Source of the DNA: Flavobacterium cupriresistens
GTDB taxonomy: Bacteria; Bacteroidota; Bacteroidia; Flavobacteriales; Flavobacteriaceae
NCBI RefSeq assembly: GCF_020911925.1
Contig: NZ_CP087134.1
Location: 2,046,001-2,110,000 of the forward strand
Length of the DNA: 64,000 nt
Direction: 5' to 3'
The position numbers and the translations under genes were made by a program. Below are positions 50,922 to 60,256 of this stretch, one piece after another. Below the pieces are notes generated by a model. That model had not been told where the DNA came from. It worked only from the letters and a program-made list of their open reading frames with translations, and searched no databases. The stretch's first letter is position 1, and each line of letters opens with the position of its first letter.

Positions 50922-53616
50922 ATACCGGTATCTGAATAAAATTTCCTTCTGTCGGTTTCTGAAAATAAAACTCCGCTTTTTTAGAATACAAACTGATTAC
51001 TCCGGCCAACTGACTTACATTTATGTTTATATTATTGTTGATGTGAATCATGTATTTGCTCACACGATCCTCATTGTGTAATTTTTTTCTAAGGTTGATG
51101 AATAAAACTATATCATCGTTGGTGCTCCACGGCATGGTACTATAGTAGTTGCACATGGTGCTGTTTACCCAGTTTCCGTTGGTCCAGTCTCCTCCAATAT
51201 AAATATCGGTAACTCTTGTATCGGCAGCGCGAAGGGCACGTGCAATTTCACGTAATTCAAGTCCCACACTTTTATTTACATCTACGCTTGGAATATTCTC
51301 GAAGTGTTCAAAATTGTCAATAAATCTGCGGTAGTTAGCGATAGCGGTATGACGGATTAAACGTTTTTTAAGGATCTCCCATTTTCTCCAGTCTTCATCA
51401 AATCTTCCAAAGTCATCATCATCCTTATTGATCGGATCATAGTTGCTGTGAATTTTTCGATAGATGTTTTGATTGTGTGCATTAAGAACCGAGCAAGTAA
51501 TACCCTCAGCACGATAGATTCGGCCATTTCTGGTCACCCCGGTTTCCGTAAATTTATAGACAGGACTAGTTGATTTTTGCGTGATGTCCTGAACTTCAAA
51601 TTCAAATTTATCTTTGTCCAATTTCATGATTTTGAGTTTCTTTTGTTCTTCAATAAAATCAAACAAAAGACCTGTCGGGAATTGAGTGTTGAGTGTTTGC
51701 ATGACCACATGAAGTCTGCGTAAAAACACATCGGTCAACGGAATTCTGACGATGACCGGAGCGGTGATTAAATTCACCCCGTTGATGCTGTACTTTCTCA
51801 CATTAAGAATATAATGCGTTGGCATTGCCTTGATGTTACTTGGTGTTCCTTTAAGGCTTCGCGATAAATTATTGATGTATTTTAAGGAACTGATCCAAGG
51901 ATACATGCATTCTGTAATGGCGCAACAGCCCAATCCGCTGTCGGGACTTATTTTTCCCTCAATGGCAAAATCGGTTATGAAGGTGGCTCCTGATTTCAGC
52001 AGCAATAAAGTTCCTCCTTTTTTTACACCGGCTTTATGCTCAAACGAATAATTGGTATTGAATAAAACTTTTAGATCGGCCGCATTTTCAACAATGTCCA
52101 GGATGTAAAAATCAAAATCCAATCCGTACTCGATTTTCTTTGCATTTAGAAACGTTTTTACATCATCAACGCTATCATTCAGATAACCTTCGATTCGGTA
52201 AAAATCATAATCGTCTATGCAATACCCCAACGGTGCTTTAATATAATCGTTGTTTAACAGATTAGTCGTGTGGTAACTGAAATTGGTTTGATGAATATAA
52301 AGATTGCTTTTTTCAAAATCCCAGGCATGCAATAAATTGTCATCAACATTATAGTAGTAAGGAACCGATTTAGCTCCTAATTTACCCATTGTTTTGGAAG
52401 GGGTAATTTTAATGCTGTTGGCAGTTATCAGATAATTATCTAAAATGCCTTTAAGTCTTCGCACCAAAGAGTCAAAATTGCTGAATGTTTTATTCTGATC
52501 TAAAAGAGACGCTTTGTAAAATTGATGTCTGTAATTTTTAAAACGACTGTTATCGGTTACCACTCCCAGCAATAAATGTTTTGGAAATGAAGTAATAGAT
52601 GGATTACATTCCGATTTGAGTTGTATGAAAAGGTCTTTCAATTCTTTGTAAGTCGCCACGATATCTTTTAATAAATCGTATCGATAATGAATGTCTGCCG
52701 GAATATTGTTCGGGTCAATTGTAAATAAGATATTGATGCGATTAACAATACTTAAAAGCGGAGCTGAATAACCAAAGGACGAAAGAACAGTACTTAAATT
52801 GGCAATTAAGTCAATTCGGAACGAATTATCATTGACCACCGTATTAAAAAGTTGTTTGATCTGATTGGTTGTTGAGGTACTGTTAAAGGTTGGGATTACT
52901 TTTTTTACCCCCAATTCGTCAAGCTGACTGTATTTTTGAAAAACATCATATTTATTGTAAAGACTATCTTTTTCCGGAAAACCATTTTTACCAATAATGC
53001 TATTGGCATTTGCCTGGCTCACTACCAGAACTCTGATATTGAAAATTTCTTCCCCACCTTTATTAGAACAATCAATTTCATCACACAAAGAGGCATCTTT
53101 GGTATAATTTTCAAGATACAGTATTACAACATGATCTTTTAAATTAACAAAACTGGTTAATAAAGATTCCCCGCTTTCTAAAGGAGTTCCGAGTGGTTTC
53201 TCAGGCAGTAATTCCCACATCGGCAGGATCACATTGTTGATGTCTTTAAAAGGAAGGTACTTGCCTTTATCATTATCAAACAATCGGTAGGATTTGTAAT
53301 CGATCTTGGCAAAATCAACGGTAAACAATTTTTGTTTAAGGAGAATGGACAATGGTTTGTCTGTCTCTTTTTTTAATTTTATCAAATCCCCGTCTGTCGT
53401 AATTCCGGTTCCTTGTGTTATGGTTACGGTAGAATAGTCGGCATTGGCAGAAAGCTGAAAGCCACAAACAATTCCTGTACCCGTAAGAGAGATTCTATCC
53501 AATCGATTTTGGTCATCAAAATAATCAATAGTTTCATTGAGCTGATAGTGGGTTAACACCTGATCTTCTACATAACTATGATAATGCCCTGTAATGGTAG
53601 TAAGTTTTGTTGCCAT
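50920..53616 (-). CDS. Large unrecognised eCIS structural protein
   Basis: 898 residues. The N-terminus GHYHSYVEDQVLTHYQLNET then DRISLTGTGIVCGFQ and TITQGTGITTDGDLIKL looks like a beta-rich tail-fibre or baseplate module. The middle has helical parts and Cys-rich GCCAITECMYPW. The C-terminus includes LHVVMQTLNTQFPTGLLFDF and HMINNNININVS-type sequence. No signal peptide. It lies between the second baseplate gene and the tape-measure gene, where other eCIS loci carry fibre, baseplate or cap-adaptor genes. I do not recognise the family, so the role is inferred only from position and length. Confidence 0.65.
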   Translation of the reverse strand: MATKLTTITGHYHSYVEDQVLTHYQLNETIDYFDDQNRLDRISLTGTGIVCGFQLSANADYSTVTITQGTGITTDGDLIKLKKETDKPLSILLKQKLFTVDFAKIDYKSYRLFDNDKGKYLPFKDINNVILPMWELLPEKPLGTPLESGESLLTSFVNLKDHVVILYLENYTKDASLCDEIDCSNKGGEEIFNIRVLVVSQANANSIIGKNGFPEKDSLYNKYDVFQKYSQLDELGVKKVIPTFNSTSTTNQIKQLFNTVVNDNSFRIDLIANLSTVLSSFGYSAPLLSIVNRINILFTIDPNNIPADIHYRYDLLKDIVATYKELKDLFIQLKSECNPSITSFPKHLLLGVVTDNSRFKNYRHQFYKASLLDQNKTFSNFDSLVRRLKGILDNYLITANSIKITPSKTMGKLGAKSVPYYYNVDDNLLHAWDFEKSNLYIHQTNFSYHTTNLLNNDYIKAPLGYCIDDYDFYRIEGYLNDSVDDVKTFLNAKKIEYGLDFDFYILDIVENAADLKVLFNTNYSFEHKAGVKKGGTLLLLKSGATFITDFAIEGKISPDSGLGCCAITECMYPWISSLKYINNLSRSLKGTPSNIKAMPTHYILNVRKYSINGVNLITAPVIVRIPLTDVFLRRLHVVMQTLNTQFPTGLLFDFIEEQKKLKIMKLDKDKFEFEVQDITQKSTSPVYKFTETGVTRNGRIYRAEGITCSVLNAHNQNIYRKIHSNYDPINKDDDDFGRFDEDWRKWEILKKRLIRHTAIANYRRFIDNFEHFENIPSVDVNKSVGLELREIARALRAADTRVTDIYIGGDWTNGNWVNSTMCNYYSTMPWSTNDDIVLFINLRKKLHNEDRVSKYMIHINNNININVSQLAGVISLYSKKAEFYFQKPTEGNFIQIPV

Positions 53617-53628
53617 GACCTTGTATTT

Positions 53629-56376
53629 TTATAATGTTCCTAAATTTGTTCTTCCTAAAACTATTTTTCCTGAAATCTCTTCCTCTTCGTCGACACAATT
53701 GTACAAGGTGCCTGTTGGATAAATAGAATTTAAATTTGATAATGTTTTGATGAAGTCCGGCAAAGCATCTTGTTTGTTTTGCGTTTTATCGGTCAGGAAT
53801 TTTTTGAAATCCTCTTCAAAATCCATCAAGTCATTGTTTTTTGGGGTGATATGGTCTTTTCGATATCCGATCCAGCAGATTTTACCCAAAATGTGGGACG
53901 GAATTTCTTGCCGGATTACGTTTTCGGCAAAATTCCTAAAGTCAACATCTGCAAAACGATAGGTATAACCGGGTAAAACCACACTGATTTTAAACGAATA
54001 CGGATTGGGTACACAGCAATCCTCCGAACAATCCTCTATGCAAATCGGCATATAATAACTTTCGTCAATTACTTTGTTGGGGTCGGGAACCAGCAGTATA
54101 TGTTCTACCAGAAAAATGCCCTCATCGCTGAATTCTTCTTTAAAGAAAGTCAGTAAATCCAGCATCGCTTCTTTTACATCCTCTAAAGTCAGATGCAATT
54201 TGTACTGACGGGCTATGATTCGGTCCGGATTGTTGAGATCGTTAACAAACTCCGGATTGATGATGTGAAACGAATATTTATGCGTATTGGATTCAATCAC
54301 TTCAAAAGTGTTCATTACGGTATCTTTAAAAGGAATTCCGTTGTCTCGGTCTTTTATAAGAGCATCAAACGCGTGCTCGATTTCTTTTTCAGTGGTTTCG
54401 TAGATTTTCAGGATGGCAAGATACATTTCCTTAATAGCAGTCGATTGATTCGGGTAATCTTCGGTTGCCGTTAACAGTATGTTGGTCGCACTGTTTCTGA
54501 TTCTCCATCTAAAAAGATTTGGAAGCACAGCCGGACTCGGATCATAGATTTGAACAAATAAATTAGAGATGTTTTTTCTTTTGATTCCTCTTTTGCTTGT
54601 ATACGGATTTTGATCGCCTTTAATTCCTAATAAACCCGCAATTCGGTTTTCCAATCCCGTTACATTAAACGTATTCCACAGATTAGACACAGGCTGATTG
54701 AAGTAATTAAACCCGCTTCCTCGTTGACTGCTTATGGTGTTGTAATTGATTAGAAAATCAGCTTTGTTTTGTAGTACAATTTCATCAGAAGCAGCACCGT
54801 ATAGTGATTTCATTAAAAAAGCATATTCTGCAAATCGTTCTGCAAATCGGGCAATAAGATGGTCTTTTATTTCATTTTGTCTTTGCACAGCATCGTCCAG
54901 ATGACCAAATAATAATTCGTCCAGTTTTTCTTCGCTTGAATTCAGATAGGTATTGTTTACGATTTCGTTAAAACCCGTCATATCTGAAATGGGCTGGGTA
55001 AAATAGGTATTTGGCAGATTGTTGCTGATAGAAAGCAATTCTTTGATGTTGCTCAGATGTTTGAAATAACTGGCCAAAATCTGATCAAAAAACAGTAGAT
55101 ATCCTTTAAGTTGTTTGGCTTTGGCTTTTCGTTCCGCACTGGCAGATTCTGACAGACCAATTTCGCCAATACCGTAATTTTCAGGAAAGTTATTGGTAAC
55201 ACTGGTATAAAAATCAGATTCTACAATTCGGCCTTGCGGTATTTTTAGTTCCCTGTTTTTAGCTGCTTTTTGTTGGGAATAGGCAAGGTCTTCTTTTAAT
55301 TCGTCTAAGTACTTTTTGGCTTTTACTTTGTTGACTGTAACTGGCAAAACTCCTTTGCTGAAGTTCAGCGTGCTTTTAGAACAAAGACTTGGTTTTTTAT
55401 TGGTCGGAATGCAGATGTTCCAAACGCTTCCTTCTGCTTCTATAGCATCACAATTGTTCAATGAGATGTCTTTAATTACTGCTACACCTTCTACATTCAT
55501 GATGATTTGCATAATGTCTGAAAGGCGTACTTCTGTTTTTAAAGATGAGTTTTCTAATTCTGTGGTATCAATAAATCCGTTATTCAGAAAAGGGCCCTCA
55601 TAGATCTCATCACTTGAATAACCTTTCTCAAACATTTCGGCTAACGAATAATATCTGATGGTTGGCGATAAGTATTTTTCGAGTTCTAAAGTAATTGCAG
55701 CATGAACATATTCTTCATTGGCTTCGGGAATAATTTCAATTAAAGCACAAACCGCTATAGGCTGAATTTCTACTTCGCGTACTTCTAAAATATCTTCGCA
55801 AAGGTTTCTGTTCTCGTGAAATTTTTCGATTATTTTAGCTTTAAGCAGCTTTTTCTCGGCAACTGTACTTTCTTCAAAATCAACCAGTATATTGTAGTAT
55901 CCTTTGATTTCAGATTCTTTAATAAAAGTAGGCAAGGTGTCTGCGAAGTCTTCTTTTTTGAGCGAAATCTTTCCCTTTTTACAATTGATAAATAACTTTT
56001 TGGTCGTTTTTTGAAGCCAGCAATTTTTGATTTTTGCGGGTTCAATATCAATTATAATTTTGCGGTAATCAAGAGCTGTAACTGCTTGTGTTGGCAAAAT
56101 TTCGGCAGCGGTAAAAAACTGTTCGTCGATTGGGGTGGAATTATTGCTTAACAAATCTTCGATCGGCAAATTGATTCTCATACCCAAATCGGTAATCGCA
56201 TAACAAAGCACTTCCAGAATCGTAATTCCGGGATCATGCGTATTGTAGTCGGTCCAAAATTGGCTTCCTAACGATTCAATGTACTCGATTCCCTTTTTTC
56301 GAAGGAAGTCAAAACTCATGTCATCATTGGAACTGACGTTTTTCGGGATGCTGATATGTTGGTTTACAGTTGACAT
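53629..56376 (-). CDS. eCIS baseplate wedge protein, Afp12-like
   Basis: 915 residues. The N-terminal SQFWTDYNTHDPGITILEVL then CYAITDLGMRINLP is the conserved opening of the large Afp12/baseplate-wedge group. Other parts are helical with the GYLLFFDQILASYFKHLSNI segment and C-terminal YYMPICIEDCSEDCCVP. It overlaps the upstream gp47-like gene by 13 bp, which indicates coupled translation, and the 898-residue gene follows after 12 bp. In related particles this protein joins the wedge ring around the spike. Confidence 0.82.
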   Translation of the reverse strand: MSTVNQHISIPKNVSSNDDMSFDFLRKKGIEYIESLGSQFWTDYNTHDPGITILEVLCYAITDLGMRINLPIEDLLSNNSTPIDEQFFTAAEILPTQAVTALDYRKIIIDIEPAKIKNCWLQKTTKKLFINCKKGKISLKKEDFADTLPTFIKESEIKGYYNILVDFEESTVAEKKLLKAKIIEKFHENRNLCEDILEVREVEIQPIAVCALIEIIPEANEEYVHAAITLELEKYLSPTIRYYSLAEMFEKGYSSDEIYEGPFLNNGFIDTTELENSSLKTEVRLSDIMQIIMNVEGVAVIKDISLNNCDAIEAEGSVWNICIPTNKKPSLCSKSTLNFSKGVLPVTVNKVKAKKYLDELKEDLAYSQQKAAKNRELKIPQGRIVESDFYTSVTNNFPENYGIGEIGLSESASAERKAKAKQLKGYLLFFDQILASYFKHLSNIKELLSISNNLPNTYFTQPISDMTGFNEIVNNTYLNSSEEKLDELLFGHLDDAVQRQNEIKDHLIARFAERFAEYAFLMKSLYGAASDEIVLQNKADFLINYNTISSQRGSGFNYFNQPVSNLWNTFNVTGLENRIAGLLGIKGDQNPYTSKRGIKRKNISNLFVQIYDPSPAVLPNLFRWRIRNSATNILLTATEDYPNQSTAIKEMYLAILKIYETTEKEIEHAFDALIKDRDNGIPFKDTVMNTFEVIESNTHKYSFHIINPEFVNDLNNPDRIIARQYKLHLTLEDVKEAMLDLLTFFKEEFSDEGIFLVEHILLVPDPNKVIDESYYMPICIEDCSEDCCVPNPYSFKISVVLPGYTYRFADVDFRNFAENVIRQEIPSHILGKICWIGYRKDHITPKNNDLMDFEEDFKKFLTDKTQNKQDALPDFIKTLSNLNSIYPTGTLYNCVDEEEEISGKIVLGRTNLGTL

Positions 56377-59300
56377 TCTTCTTTGTTTTCTATGGTGTTA
56401 ACAGTACATTGTTTGATGTCGATGCTGATGAAATGACTTTTTGCTGAAACTAAAATCGATTTCGGATTGGATGGAACCGCGACTTTATCTGACAGGGCGC
56501 CATTCTTTAATAGTTTTACATCTTGCAGATAATCAACATAACCTAACTTTTCGATGTAATTAATGAGCAAACTCGAGTGAATACTGACTCCAAATGTGAT
56601 CGGACTATTTTTGTCGAGTGCCCAAGGCGATAAAAATTTGATTATATCGGTATTGAGTTGTTGCGAGTAGAAATTCTCATCAAAACCGGGTTTGAATTTC
56701 ACTTTTAAGTCAACCTTAACTTCTTCATAATTCGGATTAATGACAAAAGTAGTTACGTGCAACGAGTTCAATTGATCGATATGTTTTTTGACCTTGTTAA
56801 GGGTCGCCGTACTTACTCGGGGTTGATAAATGTCGAATACGTTTTTGTTTACCGTGTCCGGAATCACAACCAAAGTCACATTGCCGGGCGATTGATAGGA
56901 ATTTTCAGAAGTATGATTCAGGCATTTTACCTTATACAATTCCGGAAATTTTTGCAGTACGATATGCTCGTAATCCCACATGGTAATCGCTCTGTTTTTG
57001 TGACGAAGGCGTTCGCTTATTCTTCTGTAATACTCTTCGTTAGATTCTTCGGGTTTGTGATCAAAACTGTTGTACGGTTGTGTTACCGATTTTACATTAC
57101 TCAGTCTTTGGATTAGTTTGGAAATAGTTTCGGCTTCTAGTCCGGTTTTGAGATGTGACAGTTCATTGGAATTGTTTTGAAAAGTAGCCAAAACCGCTTG
57201 CGAATGAATGCCGATCATTTTACAAACGACATCGTATTTTTTATGCATTTTGGCTTTGAGCCAGATATAATTTTTAGGAAGTCTGGTGTTGTTTTGAGTG
57301 GCTTCTTTGGGTAAGCTGAATTTCAGGATGCCCGATTGCAATAAGTTATCGGTTTCATTCAATAAAATATCAGAATAGTTAAGCGTGCGCCATTCATTAT
57401 GACCCAAAACGGACCATTCTATTTTCTGTTTTGCGGTGAAGGATGGGGTTAAGGTATTTTCGCTTCCTTCCAATACCTGAAAAAGCAAGGTGATTTGCTG
57501 TAATTCCTGTACATTTTCCAGACCAATAAACAATTCTCCGCCTTTGCAATAGGTAGGAAGCAAATATGAATTTTTGTTTTCTACATAATCTAAAGTTGAT
57601 TTTAGATAAGAGTGTTCTTCTGCATGTCCGAAAGGATGTATATGAAATAATTTGGCTTTGTTTGTGGTATAAGCCTGTTCAATGGTTTGTGTTCCCGAGG
57701 CGATAAAACGAGTCGTCTCTGAAGCGGTATAATTCAGAACAAAACGCTCCACCATTGGGGTGTAAGGTGCATTTGGAATTCCGACCGTTTTGATGTCATT
57801 GGAAATGGCCAGTGCATAGGTTTTTGCATATAAGTCATGCAAAAAAGAATTCGTTAAGGTCAATTTTAATTGTCCGTTTTTCTCGGTAATGTAACTTGCA
57901 TTGTTAAATGTGAAGGTTGTTCTAATGGGTGTAATTTCATTAAATAAAACTGCGTCTAATCCGTTATTTTTCCAAATGTTATTGGTTAAAACGGAAAGGC
58001 TGTATTTAAAATAATTCTTATCTGCTACAATGTCAACCACATCTCCTGTTGGGGCTGCAATAGCATCATTTGTGGCAAAATTGACACGGTTAATCACTTT
58101 GTAGTTGCTTTTTTTATATCCTTTATAATGATCTTTAAAGTTTTCAGGTGTATTTTTCCAAAAAATTTCAGTGTTGATTGCATTCCAGTTTTTTGTAAAA
58201 GCCTCGTCGTATTTGATGTAAAAATTCGAACCGATAACAGGTTGTGTTGAGAAAGGGAAAAAGGGTTTTACCGCATTGATAGTACCCATATCATTTTCTA
58301 AAACAGCATTCTGAATGTTTTGTACATCTATGTTTATCGTGATAGTTTCTAATTTGTTTTGGGCTAATGATTTGTAAAGATCATAGCCACCGGCTTCTGT
58401 TGTATCGAGATAGAATTTTGCAAGAGGTAAATCCGTAGCAAATTCTTCGCCGTGTACTTTGGGGTTATAACCCGTAATGGCGTCTGCATTTTCATCGAGC
58501 ACAAAAGCAATTTTCATGATTTTTCCGTTAACGGAAGTATTGAAAGGTTCTCCCACTTTTATAGGGGCTACTTCTGAAATTTCAGCCACTTCAAACCATT
58601 TTTTGGCGGTGGTTAACTGCAGGCTTAAACAAGCTCTCAGGGCAGCAGAAGTGATATTAGTGATGTTGCTTTGAAAGGTAAAGCTGATCTGTACGGTTCG
58701 TTTTCCTTCGGCTAATGAAAAAATAGGAGAGGCAATGGCAAAACCCAGCGTAACATCAGGTAATTCTGTTGGGAAACTGTCGTCTTTCACATAACCAAAA
58801 GGCCACCATTGGGTGTTGTTTTTATCGGGAAATGCTTTTCCTAAACCATCATAAGAATTAGCAACCGGACTGGCTACTATTTTTTTGGAAAGGATGTCGT
58901 TATAAATGTTTTTCAATGAAGAAACAACCGTTTTATTGGCAATCAATTCGTTGTTTGAAGAATAAGTTCTGGTTTTTCCGATTGCATCTTTGCCACCGTC
59001 GAAGCCTGTTTTGGCGTCAATTTTTTCCTGAACCGCATTTTTGGCTAATTCAAAAACAAGATATACCTTGTCCGGTGTCGCAGGAAGTTTGTCAATATGT
59101 AAAACTTGATTGTAATAAAAATCAAGATGGCGTTTGGTGAGGTTGTTGTATCTTTTTTTGCTGTTTTCCAACAACATCAAAAAAGTAATAAACAAAGTCA
59201 AATGCGGTGTAATGGCAAACTCTTGTTTTTGTTCCGTAATCAGATCAACGAGTTCTTTTTTAATCCGATCCAGTAACAATTGATTTTCTATGGATGGATT

Positions 59301-59537
59301 TTTCCCCGTTAATTTAAAAAAGTCGAAAAAAGGTTTCCAATCACCTGAAGGGGTTTTAGGATTAGCTGTTTCGAAATAATTGACATACTCAGAAAAATTA
59401 TAAGCAAATAAAACCCAGTCGGTCAGTTCGAAATCGTTAAGACGAATGTTTTCAGGTTGCAACGCGTTGATATAGCGTTGCTTTTGGTCGCTGCCATTCG
59501 AAGTCAAAACACTCACTATATTGGTACAATTACTCAT
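56364..59537 (-). CDS. Baseplate J/gp47-like protein, Afp11-like
   Basis: 1057 residues. The C-terminal third carries the baseplate J-like hallmarks: ERLRHKNRAITMWDYEHIVL then QKFPELYKVKCLNHT, NVTLVVIPDTVNKNVFDIY, and VKVDLKVKFKPGFDENFYSQ before the FLSPWALDK segment. The N-terminal two thirds are long and less conserved (beta-rich central part), typical of the enlarged Afp11 version. It forms the gp6-like wedge of the baseplate. It lies 11 bp after the gp25-like gene. Confidence 0.85.
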   Translation of the reverse strand: MSNCTNIVSVLTSNGSDQKQRYINALQPENIRLNDFELTDWVLFAYNFSEYVNYFETANPKTPSGDWKPFFDFFKLTGKNPSIENQLLLDRIKKELVDLITEQKQEFAITPHLTLFITFLMLLENSKKRYNNLTKRHLDFYYNQVLHIDKLPATPDKVYLVFELAKNAVQEKIDAKTGFDGGKDAIGKTRTYSSNNELIANKTVVSSLKNIYNDILSKKIVASPVANSYDGLGKAFPDKNNTQWWPFGYVKDDSFPTELPDVTLGFAIASPIFSLAEGKRTVQISFTFQSNITNITSAALRACLSLQLTTAKKWFEVAEISEVAPIKVGEPFNTSVNGKIMKIAFVLDENADAITGYNPKVHGEEFATDLPLAKFYLDTTEAGGYDLYKSLAQNKLETITINIDVQNIQNAVLENDMGTINAVKPFFPFSTQPVIGSNFYIKYDEAFTKNWNAINTEIFWKNTPENFKDHYKGYKKSNYKVINRVNFATNDAIAAPTGDVVDIVADKNYFKYSLSVLTNNIWKNNGLDAVLFNEITPIRTTFTFNNASYITEKNGQLKLTLTNSFLHDLYAKTYALAISNDIKTVGIPNAPYTPMVERFVLNYTASETTRFIASGTQTIEQAYTTNKAKLFHIHPFGHAEEHSYLKSTLDYVENKNSYLLPTYCKGGELFIGLENVQELQQITLLFQVLEGSENTLTPSFTAKQKIEWSVLGHNEWRTLNYSDILLNETDNLLQSGILKFSLPKEATQNNTRLPKNYIWLKAKMHKKYDVVCKMIGIHSQAVLATFQNNSNELSHLKTGLEAETISKLIQRLSNVKSVTQPYNSFDHKPEESNEEYYRRISERLRHKNRAITMWDYEHIVLQKFPELYKVKCLNHTSENSYQSPGNVTLVVIPDTVNKNVFDIYQPRVSTATLNKVKKHIDQLNSLHVTTFVINPNYEEVKVDLKVKFKPGFDENFYSQQLNTDIIKFLSPWALDKNSPITFGVSIHSSLLINYIEKLGYVDYLQDVKLLKNGALSDKVAVPSNPKSILVSAKSHFISIDIKQCTVNTIENKEECQL

Positions 59538-59548
59538 CTTCTAACAAT

Positions 59549-59959
59549 TTATAAATCGGTTCCTTCTTGTTTGTAAAATGGATACACCATATTTATTCTC
59601 GAATTGGTGGCGCGTACTATAAAATCAATCAGTACTAATAATTCGCCATTCAAATCGTCGCCTTTTGTAATGTCAATTTTTTCAACGTCAATTCTTGGTT
59701 CGTGATAGAGGATGGCTGTTCTAATCAATTCAGAAACAAACGTTTTTAAGGTTTGGTTCAATGGATTAAACAGCAACTCATCCATATTACAGCCGTATTT
59801 GGGTTGCATGATGCGTTCGCCAATTTTGGTTGAAAGCAAAATCTCCAGGCTGCTTTTGATGTCGTTTTCATCAGTGAGCATGGTGACTGTTTTGCTGCCT
59901 GCATTAAATTCAGGAGGGAAACTCCATCCAATACCTAAAAAATCTTGTTCCGTTTCCAT
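59549..59959 (-). CDS. gp25-like baseplate wedge protein
   Basis: 136 residues, matching the GPW/gp25 family: GIGWSFPPEF, VTMLTDENDIKSSLEILLST, GERIMQPKYGCNMDELLF, and SELIRTAILYHEPRIDVEKI. The ILLST...GERxMxPxYG core is complete. This small protein connects the wedge to the sheath and nucleates sheath assembly (Afp9/TssE counterpart). It starts 2 bp after the PAAR gene. Confidence 0.93.
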   Translation of the reverse strand: METEQDFLGIGWSFPPEFNAGSKTVTMLTDENDIKSSLEILLSTKIGERIMQPKYGCNMDELLFNPLNQTLKTFVSELIRTAILYHEPRIDVEKIDITKGDDLNGELLVLIDFIVRATNSRINMVYPFYKQEGTDL

Positions 59960-59961
59960 AA

Positions 59962-60252
59962 TTAACCAATTAAAACCGTTGCTAATCCGGCTACTATTGT
60001 GCCGCCATGTGCAGTTGAATCACCCATTCGTGCGGCGGGTTTACCTCCAATTAAAACCGTTGCAGAGCCTGCAACGATACTGTCCGGTGGTCCCGTACAA
60101 GTGGCCATGTCGCCTACACATGCTGCGGGAACTCCACCAATTAATACGGTTGGTGAACCCGGAGGTAAAATAGGACCACCCACATGAGGAACCGTTGCGG
60201 TAACCATTGGGCAAACATGCATATCTGAAATTCTGGCGGCTGGTGCTCCCAT
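59962..60252 (-). CDS. PAAR-repeat spike-tip protein
   Basis: 96 residues, nearly all PAAR motif: MGAPAARISDMHVCPMVT, then SPTVLIGGVPAACVGDMATC, GSATVLIGGKPAARMGDSTA and a final ATVLIG. The conserved His and Cys residues (DMHVCP, DMATC, DSTAHGG) would bind the metal at the tip of the cone. It caps the VgrG-like trimer. No C-terminal extension, so it is not itself a toxin. Confidence 0.95.
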   Translation of the reverse strand: MGAPAARISDMHVCPMVTATVPHVGGPILPPGSPTVLIGGVPAACVGDMATCTGPPDSIVAGSATVLIGGKPAARMGDSTAHGGTIVAGLATVLIG

Positions 60253-60256
60253 AATT

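Noticed and set aside
50728..51081. 117-codon plus-strand open frame
   Set aside because: It crosses the hairpin and the 3' end of the 898-residue gene on the other strand, and the translation is rich in Cys/Val/Phe without a recognisable domain.
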